DNA from: Niallia sp. XMNu-256
GTDB lineage: Bacteria > Bacillota > Bacilli > Bacillales > Cytobacillaceae
Reading direction: 5' to 3'
Length of the DNA: 64,000 nt
NCBI RefSeq assembly: GCF_036670015.1
Contig: NZ_CP137636.1
Coordinates: 3,140,501 to 3,204,500, forward strand
Under the pieces are notes generated by a model that saw only the letters and a program-made list of their open reading frames with translations, was not told the origin of the DNA and searched no databases. The position numbers were made by a program, and so were the translations under genes. Shown here piece by piece: positions 55,941 to 64,000 of the stretch. Each line of letters opens with the position of its first letter. Positions within the stretch are counted from its first letter, which is position 1.

Positions 55941-56417
55941 TTATTTTACATTCACTATGATGGCGTCCTTCCCAATCGTTGGTGGTTTGTCCGTTTTTAC
56001 AACACGTTTTCCTTCCATGATGTCTGAAAAGAAGCCATCTGAGCATTTATACCCTACAATGGTTCCCACTTTTTCCAAAAAATATACATCTTCAAGTAAT
56101 CCTAATTGCTCGCCTTCTTTTGTCATCATGGCTTTTCCGAGTAAAGGAGGATGCCCACCCTCAAATGGATAGCTGTCCCATTTTTCATGCAATGGCTTTA
56201 ATTGTTCACGAGTATTTATCATAACCCCATCAGGTCCAAATGAGGATACATTTTGAACATAGATGATATGTGTTTTTTTCAGCACTGCGCCTTTTTTTAC
56301 CAACAAACCCTCTACTTTACCATTTTTACTAATTGCTAAATCACAGATTTCACCTATTTTTGATCCTGTGTTTAGCTCAAAAATAGGCATCCCTTTTAAT
56401 AATGAAAATGTTCGCAA
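55941..56417 (-). CDS. yrrD: PRC-barrel protein YrrD
   Basis: The 158-residue protein contains two PRC-barrel-like segments, the first starting FSLLKGMPIFELNTGSKIGEICDL and the second near VMINTREQ, then a segment with LGLLEDVYFLEKVGTIVGYKCSDGFFSD. Such barrels occur in ribosome maturation factor RimM and in photosynthetic proteins; the role of YrrD is unknown. TTG at 56417 gives MRTFSLLKG, matching YrrD starts, with AGGTGGGG upstream. It is divergent from yrrB; the 300-base gap between holds no clear gene. Confidence 0.85.
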   Translation of the reverse strand: MRTFSLLKGMPIFELNTGSKIGEICDLAISKNGKVEGLLVKKGAVLKKTHIIYVQNVSSFGPDGVMINTREQLKPLHEKWDSYPFEGGHPPLLGKAMMTKEGEQLGLLEDVYFLEKVGTIVGYKCSDGFFSDIMEGKRVVKTDKPPTIGKDAIIVNVK

Positions 56418-56717
56418 AGAATCCCCACCTTCCCGAACACTTTTAGTATCTCCGGAAAATGAGGAATAACCGAACAAGAAAACATTTACAAAAAAAAGAA
56501 TGTAATGCTTTTACCCTTTTTTAGCTGGTGGACTCAGAGTTGGAACAAATCCAATGTTTTCATGCCCCTTTCCCCTTTCATTGGAATTAACAATCTTTCA
56601 TTGAAGAGGCAATAAAGGCAATTCTACTTTCTTGTGAAAAATATGCTATACTTTTTCCATAACTAGCTTATAGTATCATGGATTTTTATTAGAATAATTT
56701 CAATTGGAGTTGAACAA

Positions 56718-57365
56718 ATGGATAAGAATTTACAAGGAATTCAATATATGCAAGAAGGTAAATGGGAGGAAGCGGCTAAAGTATTTACAGAAATGATTGA
56801 AGCGACACCAAAAGATCCGATTGGTTATATTAATTTTGGTAACCTTTTGGCTGCGATGGGAGATTCCGATCGGGCCCTGCAATTTTTCCAAAAAGCCATC
56901 GAGTTAGATGAAAATACGGCTTCAGCTTATTACAGCATGGGCAATGTTTATTATGAACAGGAACAGTTCCAACAAGCAACAAACATGTTTGAAAAGGCGA
57001 TGAAAAAAGGGTTAGAGTCAAGTGATAACTATTTTATGCTAGGCATGTCTTTTATCGCTTTGGAACAACCAAGACTCGCTCTCCCTTACTTGCAAAGATG
57101 TACAGAGTTAAATGATCAAGATGGAGAAGCTTTCTTTCAATATGGCCTTTGCTTAGCAAATGAACAATACATAGATGAAGCGATTTTGCAATTTAACAAA
57201 ACGGTAGAGTTAGACCCTGAACATGCGGATGCTTACTATAATTTAGGTGTGGCTTATGGCTATAAAGAGAACGGTGAAAAAGCATTACAAATGTTTAATC
57301 AAGCATTAGAAGTTGATCCTGACCATATTCTTGCCAGTCATGGGAAAAAGTTATTGGAATCTTAG
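56718..57365 (+). CDS. yrrB: TPR-repeat protein YrrB
   Basis: The 215-residue protein is made of about six tetratricopeptide repeats, each with the pattern A-x-YNLG or INFGNLL followed by P at the turn (for example ATPKDPIGYINFGNLLAAMG and DPEHADAYYNLGVAYG). Such proteins are scaffolds for protein binding. YrrB is encoded before recD2 in B. subtilis as here, 42 bases apart, so cotranscription is likely. A TATACT near 56645-56650 could be a -10 element. The partner is unknown. Confidence 0.93.
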   Translation: MDKNLQGIQYMQEGKWEEAAKVFTEMIEATPKDPIGYINFGNLLAAMGDSDRALQFFQKAIELDENTASAYYSMGNVYYEQEQFQQATNMFEKAMKKGLESSDNYFMLGMSFIALEQPRLALPYLQRCTELNDQDGEAFFQYGLCLANEQYIDEAILQFNKTVELDPEHADAYYNLGVAYGYKENGEKALQMFNQALEVDPDHILASHGKKLLES

Positions 57366-57407
57366 TCCAATTACTGGTGTTTATCCTTTGCAAAGGAGGT
57401 GTCATGT

Positions 57408-59822
57408 TTGGAAAAACAGGATTCATTAGACTTGTTTGGCGAACAAACGAAATTTATAAAAGGAAGACCCATTGTTACGATTTTTCATAATGAGCAGAAC
57501 TTATATACGGTATTAAAGATACGAGTAGATGAAACAAACGAAGATTACGAAGACAAAGAAGCTGTAATAACTGGATATTTTCCGAGGATTCATGAGCACG
57601 AACATTATATTTTTTATGGAGAAATGAAAGACCATCCCAAGTTTGGCCTTCAATTTCACGCAACCCATTTTCGCAAAGATATTCCTCAAACAAAACAAGG
57701 GGTGGTTACCTATCTTTCAAGCGAGCTGTTCAAAGGTATCGGGAAGAAAACTGCCGAAAAAATTGTAGAAACCCTTGGAGAAAATGCAATTACGAGGATT
57801 CTGAATCAACCTTCTTTACTAGACACCGTGCCAAAGCTTCCACCAGAAAAAGCCAAAGATTTATATGACACGTTGATGGAGCACCAAGGACTTGAACAAG
57901 CAATGATTGCCCTAAATCAATATGGCTTCGGTCCCCAATTATCCATGAGAATTTTTCAAGCCTACAAAGAAACGACTCTCGACGTAATCCAATCAAATCC
58001 TTATAAACTTGTTGAAGATGTTGAAGGGATTGGATTTGCGCGTGCCGATGAGCTAGGGTTTCAATTAGGAATTTCCGGAAGTCATCCCGATCGAATCAAA
58101 GCCGGATGTCTCTTTATTTTAGAACAAGAGTGTATGCAAAATGGCCATGTTTATGTACAGGCTGAAACCTTATTGGTCAAGGTGCAAACTTTATTAGAGG
58201 AAAATAAACGAGATCAAATTGAATTTGATGATATTACACTGGAACTACTGAAACTAAATGAAGAGGGAAAAATCATTGTTGAGGATCAACGTTTTTACTT
58301 ACCTTATCTTTATTATTCTGAGAAAGGTCTTGTCACAAGTATTGAGAAGCTATTACAGCAAACTCAATATGAGGAAGCTTTTCCTGAATCCGAGTTTTTA
58401 TTAGCATTAGGGAATCTTGAGGAACGTTTAGGGGTTCAATATGCACCGACCCAAAAAGAGGCAATCCAAACCGCCTTAATGTCGCCATTGTTAATTTTAA
58501 CAGGGGGGCCTGGGACGGGAAAAACGACAGTCATTAAAGGGATTGTGGAGCTTTATGCTGAGCTACACGGTTGTTCGTTAAACCCGAATGATTACAAAAA
58601 AGAAGAGCCCTTTCCATTTTTACTAACAGCACCTACTGGGAGAGCAGCGAAGCGAATGTCCGAATCCACAGGACTGCCTGCTGTCACCATTCACCGCTTA
58701 TTAGGCTGGAATGGGTCAGAAGGTTTTGATCATCATGAAGACAATCCACTAGAGGGTAAAATCTTAATCGTTGATGAAAGTTCAATGGTCGATATTTGGT
58801 TGGCAAATAAACTTTTTAAAGCGTTGCCGGAAAATATCCAAGTCATTTTGGTTGGTGACGAAGATCAGCTTCCTTCTGTAGGCCCTGGTCAAGTATTAAA
58901 AGATTTATTACGTTCAGAACGAATTCCAACCATTCGCTTAACGGATATTTATCGTCAAGCAGAAGGTTCATCGATTATTGAGCTGGCGCACTGCATTAAA
59001 GATGGCGATTTACCTGCCAATGTTTCCGCTCCAACGAAAGACCGTTCTTTTATTAAGTGTCAGTCTGGTCATATTGCAGATGTTGTCCAAAAGGTTATTT
59101 TAAATGCGGTAAAGAAAGGTTACTCGCCTCGGGATATTCAAGTATTAGCCCCGATGTACAAAGGACCAGCAGGAATTGATCGTCTCAACAAAGTGCTACA
59201 GGAAGCGTTAAATGGCAACCCGGATGGGAAGCGAAAGGAAATTGTTTTTGGTGATACTACTTATCGTGTAGGTGATAAAGTACTTCAATTGGTCAACCAA
59301 CCCGATCAGCATGTTTATAATGGAGATATGGGTGAAATTGTGTCTGTGTTTTATGCAAAGGAAAATGTTGAAAAACAAGATATGGTTGTTGTTTCCTTTG
59401 AAGGTACAGAAGTCACCTATACAAGGCAAGATTTGGGACAAATCACATTGGCTTATTGTTGTTCCGTGCATAAAGCACAAGGGAGCGAATTTCCAATTGT
59501 GATTTTGCCAATTGTAAAAAGCTATTACCGAATGCTGCGCAGAAACCTAATTTATACTGCGATTACAAGAAGTAAACAATTTTTAATTCTTTGTGGGGAA
59601 GAAGACGCTTTAATGAATGGGGTTAAGCGGGCTGACGAACAAATGCGTCAAACCACCTTAATGGAGAAATTATCTGGTTTAAGCGAAGGCGACAATCAGG
59701 TTGAAGATACGATTTTGGAAGTGGAAACTGACAACACCTCTGAGATTTCCTATGAAGAAATGCTAATGAATGTCGATCCTATGATTGGTATGGAAGGAAT
59801 TACACCCTATCATTTTATGTAG
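57408..59822 (+). CDS. recD2: ATP-dependent DNA helicase RecD2
   Basis: RecD2 (YrrC) is a 5'-3' superfamily 1 helicase involved in repair and replication fork progress outside RecBCD. The 804-residue protein has an N-terminal OB-like region, helix-hairpin-helix segments (FKGIGKKTAEKIVE and VEGIGFARADELG), Walker A GGPGTGKTT at residues 366-374, the DESS Walker B motif, and C-terminal motif VI TAITRSK. TTG at 57408 follows AAAGGAGG by eight bases; GTG at 57399 overlaps the ribosome site. A strong terminator follows. Confidence 0.96.
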   Translation: MEKQDSLDLFGEQTKFIKGRPIVTIFHNEQNLYTVLKIRVDETNEDYEDKEAVITGYFPRIHEHEHYIFYGEMKDHPKFGLQFHATHFRKDIPQTKQGVVTYLSSELFKGIGKKTAEKIVETLGENAITRILNQPSLLDTVPKLPPEKAKDLYDTLMEHQGLEQAMIALNQYGFGPQLSMRIFQAYKETTLDVIQSNPYKLVEDVEGIGFARADELGFQLGISGSHPDRIKAGCLFILEQECMQNGHVYVQAETLLVKVQTLLEENKRDQIEFDDITLELLKLNEEGKIIVEDQRFYLPYLYYSEKGLVTSIEKLLQQTQYEEAFPESEFLLALGNLEERLGVQYAPTQKEAIQTALMSPLLILTGGPGTGKTTVIKGIVELYAELHGCSLNPNDYKKEEPFPFLLTAPTGRAAKRMSESTGLPAVTIHRLLGWNGSEGFDHHEDNPLEGKILIVDESSMVDIWLANKLFKALPENIQVILVGDEDQLPSVGPGQVLKDLLRSERIPTIRLTDIYRQAEGSSIIELAHCIKDGDLPANVSAPTKDRSFIKCQSGHIADVVQKVILNAVKKGYSPRDIQVLAPMYKGPAGIDRLNKVLQEALNGNPDGKRKEIVFGDTTYRVGDKVLQLVNQPDQHVYNGDMGEIVSVFYAKENVEKQDMVVVSFEGTEVTYTRQDLGQITLAYCCSVHKAQGSEFPIVILPIVKSYYRMLRRNLIYTAITRSKQFLILCGEEDALMNGVKRADEQMRQTTLMEKLSGLSEGDNQVEDTILEVETDNTSEISYEEMLMNVDPMIGMEGITPYHFM

Positions 59823-59825
59823 AGT

Positions 59826-59862
59826 AAAAAGCTGATTGCGAATTTTCGTAATCAGCTTTTTT
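59826..59862 (+). terminator. Terminator of recD2
   Basis: AAAAAGCTGATT and AATCAGCTTTTTT pair over a long stem that extends into the loop, with six T at the end (59857-59862). Confidence 0.92.
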
Positions 59863-59940
59863 AACGCGTGAAAAACGGGAGCGTACTCTTATAACAAAAG
59901 TGAACTTGTCACAAAAGAATAACATCTAAAATCGGTTACC

Positions 59941-59973
59941 AAAAGAACACCTTGGTTCAAGCGAACCAAGGTG
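59941..59973 (-). terminator. Terminator of mnmA
   Basis: CACCTTGGTTC (59948-59958) and GAACCAAGGTG (59963-59973) form a perfect 11-bp hairpin with a four-base loop, followed by TTCTTTT on the minus strand. Confidence 0.88.
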
Positions 59974-59976
59974 CCA

Positions 59977-62254
<2,278 letters not shown>

Positions 62255-62271
62255 ACTTTTCACCTCTTATG

Positions 62272-62299
62272 AAAAAACGGGATGAGCTTAAGCTCTCCC
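62272..62299 (-). terminator. Terminator between cymR and yrvO
   Basis: GGGA and GAGC pair with GCTC and TCCC with a single bulge (62279-62299); the minus strand continues GTTTTTT. It separates cymR from the desulfurase-mnmA pair. Confidence 0.8.
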
Positions 62300-62719
62300 T
62301 TAAATGTAGAACATATATGAATCAACTTCACCGTCATCTTTATGGTTGGCTAAATCTTGAATGGTTGTGCTATCAAGAACATCTTTGACGGCATCTCTTA
62401 TTCTTATCCATAATGCCCGTTTTACTGGTTCTTCATCCTCAATACCTTCTACAGGAGTGATCGGTCCTTCAAGAACACGAATAATATCTCCTGATGTAAT
62501 TTCTGATGGTTCTTTCGCCAATATATAACCGCCGTATGCTCCACGGATACTTTTTACTAAGCCGGCGTTACGTAATGGAGAAATCAGTTGCTCTAAATAA
62601 TGTTCAGATAAATCATTTGCCTGAGCAATTGACTTTAGTGATACAGGACCTTCCCCATATTTTTTGGCTAATTCAATCATAATTGTTAAGCCATAACGGC
62701 CTTTTGTTGATATTTTCAT
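62300..62719 (-). CDS. cymR: Cysteine metabolism repressor CymR
   Basis: CymR is an Rrf2-family repressor of cysteine uptake and synthesis genes and acts in a complex with CysK. The 139-residue protein begins MKISTKGRYGLTIMIELAKK and has the winged helix with LKSIAQANDLSEHYLEQLISPLRNAGLVKSIRG and the long C-terminal helix WIRIRDAVKDVLDSTT. It has no cysteines, so it cannot hold an IscR-type cluster, which confirms CymR. ATG at 62719 follows AGGGGTG, and the gene starts right after the membrane-protein stop codon. It should control yrrT-mccA-mccB at 38-41 kb. Confidence 0.96.
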   Translation of the reverse strand: MKISTKGRYGLTIMIELAKKYGEGPVSLKSIAQANDLSEHYLEQLISPLRNAGLVKSIRGAYGGYILAKEPSEITSGDIIRVLEGPITPVEGIEDEEPVKRALWIRIRDAVKDVLDSTTIQDLANHKDDGEVDSYMFYI

Positions 62720-62720
62720 C

Positions 62721-63401
62721 TTAAACACCCCTGTTATATTCTTCAATAATTTGCTGAGACTGCTTGTGGCTATGCCACTTACTTAAAATAAAATCGGTCA
62801 ATTTTTGGCATTGTGGCAAAGTAAAACTAGCTGTTACACCAATTAATACACTATAAACAATGGTACCCCAAAATAATGGTCCACCTAATTGCCAGCCAAT
62901 CAAAACAGCTACGATTTCTAAAGTCGTCCGAACAGGCCCTACCTTCCAATTTGTTATGGATGTGATTGCAAGCATTAGACTATCCCGCGGTCCAGCCCCT
63001 AATTGAGCAGAAATATATAATCCCATCCCATAGCCATTAATGATTAAACCACAGAGAAACATTACTATTTTACCAATGTAGCTTTCTGGTGTTTGGAGAA
63101 ATGGTAGTAATAAAAACATGTCAATAAAGATACCGACAAGTAACATATTTAAAAAGGTGCCAATTGGAGGAAATGATTTAAGAAGGATGGCGGATAGAAT
63201 AACAATCGCTACCCCAACAAGAATACTCCATGTCCCAATGGTTAATCCGAAGCGATAATACAGACCTATATGCAAAACATCCCATGAAGAAGGCCCTATA
63301 TTTGCAATAATAATAAGTACAACTCCAAATGTCATGACAAGTAAGCCAAGTAAAAAAATCATGAATCTCGGAACTAATTGACCCTTATATTTTTTTCTCA
63401 T
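62721..63401 (-). CDS. YczE/YyaS/YitT family membrane protein
   Basis: The 226-residue protein has about five or six hydrophobic helices: residues 12-35, 48-70, 78-98, 105-125 and 165-200 approximately. The phrases IANIGPSSWDVLHIGL and AQLGAGPRDSLMLAIT are internal repeats typical of the YczE/YitT family of uncharacterised membrane proteins, two related halves. ATG at 63401 has AGGAAGG upstream. It ends one base before the cymR start, so the two are very likely cotranscribed. In B. subtilis rarA and cymR are adjacent with no such gene. A TATAAT at 63453-63458 may be its -10. Confidence 0.85.
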   Translation of the reverse strand: MRKKYKGQLVPRFMIFLLGLLVMTFGVVLIIIANIGPSSWDVLHIGLYYRFGLTIGTWSILVGVAIVILSAILLKSFPPIGTFLNMLLVGIFIDMFLLLPFLQTPESYIGKIVMFLCGLIINGYGMGLYISAQLGAGPRDSLMLAITSITNWKVGPVRTTLEIVAVLIGWQLGGPLFWGTIVYSVLIGVTASFTLPQCQKLTDFILSKWHSHKQSQQIIEEYNRGV

Positions 63402-63517
63402 CTTTGACCTTCCTGTCTGCTTTAAAAGCATAGTATTAAGATAGACTTTGTTATTATAACATAATTTTATTCCTCTTTGGAGGGGTAACCTGTCATCAGC
63501 ACATTCCCTGTAATTCA

Positions 63518-64000
63518 TTATTTTTCCTTAAATTGCTGTAGTCTGTTATAAATAGCGGCCAATCTTTTTTCTTCACCCGCTTCTACTGGCTGGTAATATT
63601 GGGTTCCTTTTAGATTTTCAGGCAAATACTCTTGCTTCACCCAACCTCCAAAGGTTCCTAATGGATAATCATGTGGATATTGATATCCTACATGACCTAA
63701 TACAGCTGCTCCTGCATAATGGGCATCCCGAAGGTGTTTCGGAATATCCCCTACTTTACCCTTTCGGATATCATCTATTGCATTATCTAGCGCCTTATAT
63801 GCTGAATTCGATTTGGACGACAGACACATTTCAACTACAGCTGCAGCCAATGGAATTCGCGCTTCTGGCAACCCAAGCCGTTCACTTGCTTGAACTGCCG
63901 CTAACACATGACTACCTACGTTCGGGTTGGCTAGACCGATATCTTCATAGGCGATGACTAATAGCCTTCTATTGACAGAAATAAGATCTCCATTTTCAAG
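63518..64000 (-). CDS. rarA: Replication-associated recombination protein RarA, 5' end outside window
   Basis: The last 160 residues of RarA (YrvN, MgsA) are visible; the AAA+ ATPase part lies beyond base 64000. The C-terminal tetramerisation domain contains IAYEDIGLANPNVGSHVLAAVQASERLGLPEARIPLAAAVVEM, SNSAYKALDNAIDDI, the PKHLRDAHY motif and GYQYPHDYPLG. RarA acts at stalled replication forks. Its end at 63518 is 117 bases before the YczE-like gene. A CCTC-TTT-GGAGG palindrome at about 63471-63482 lies in this gap. Confidence 0.95.
   Translation of the reverse strand, partial: LENGDLISVNRRLLVIAYEDIGLANPNVGSHVLAAVQASERLGLPEARIPLAAAVVEMCLSSKSNSAYKALDNAIDDIRKGKVGDIPKHLRDAHYAGAAVLGHVGYQYPHDYPLGTFGGWVKQEYLPENLKGTQYYQPVEAGEEKRLAAIYNRLQQFKEK

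Noticed and set aside
62300-62719. IscR as the identity of the Rrf2 regulator
   Set aside because: The protein has no cysteines for a cluster and matches CymR along its length, including the conserved C-terminal helix.

Overview
The window is an ordinary chromosomal stretch of a low-GC, endospore-forming Bacillaceae. It carries sigma-K, SpoIIP, GPR, YqfC/YqfD and Sda, a comE competence operon, a CIRCE-controlled dnaK operon and a T-box in front of alaS. Gene order follows the yqf-yqe-yrr-yrv part of the Bacillus subtilis map, but with local losses (udk, yrhC, the skin element) and gains (deoC, mtaD, ahcY, a YczE-like membrane gene). That suggests a relative of B. subtilis such as Neobacillus, Mesobacillus or Cytobacillus; the genus is inference. 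I see no CRISPR array, prophage, complete insertion sequence or tRNA.

Layout. 1-3.7 kb (minus): yqfD (cut by the window edge), yqfC, yqfB, floA and a short nfeD behind a sigma-W promoter. 3.9-4.6 kb: yqeY and rpsU. 4.7-13.6 kb: deoC, then the heat-shock operon hrcA-grpE-dnaK-dnaJ-prmA-rsmE-mtaB, read leftward from a CIRCE promoter. 13.7-21.4 kb: hemW, lepA, yqxA, spoIIP, gpr, rpsT (plus strand) and holA. 21.7-26.3 kb: yqzM, comEC, comEB, comEA, and divergent comER. 26.4-31.5 kb: a tightly overlapping minus-strand operon yqeG-yqeH-aroE-yhbY-nadD-yqeK-rsfS-yqeM for ribosome assembly, NAD and shikimate synthesis. 31.5-34.8 kb: a 0.7 kb non-coding region with two palindromic elements and the DnaA/LexA-type control region of sda, then psd, pssA and an uninterrupted sigK. 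34.9-41.1 kb: sulfur and methyl recycling (ahcY; yrrT-mccA-mccB-mtaD-mtnN). 41.1-45.8 kb: a 16S rRNA fragment, ald, yrrS, pbpI, greA. 46-50.2 kb: tRNA uridine-34 hydroxylation and methylation (trhP1, trhP2, trmR) and mltG. 50.4-54.5 kb: alaS-reoM-ruvX-yrzB. 54.5-59.8 kb: yrrI, a zinc-ribbon protein, yrrD, yrrB, recD2. 60-64 kb: mnmA, cysteine desulfurase, cymR, a YczE-like membrane protein and the 3' part of rarA.

Functionally the region links protein quality control, ribosome and tRNA maturation, competence, sporulation checkpoints and sulfur metabolism. CymR, the usual repressor of the yrrT-mcc type operon, is encoded about 21 kb from that operon, and the cysteine desulfurase next to it supplies sulfur to MnmA.

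Most unusual observations: a 92-bp 16S rRNA fragment between yrrT and ald; an NfeD that lacks its protease half but keeps a sigma-W promoter; nadD that appears to start at CTG; four DnaA boxes and a LexA-type palindrome before sda; two palindromic elements and a small possible gene remnant before yqeG; S-adenosylhomocysteine hydrolase, nucleosidase and deaminase encoded side by side; and a 13-bp hairpin that buries the pbpI ribosome binding site. I found no wholly novel multi-gene system.
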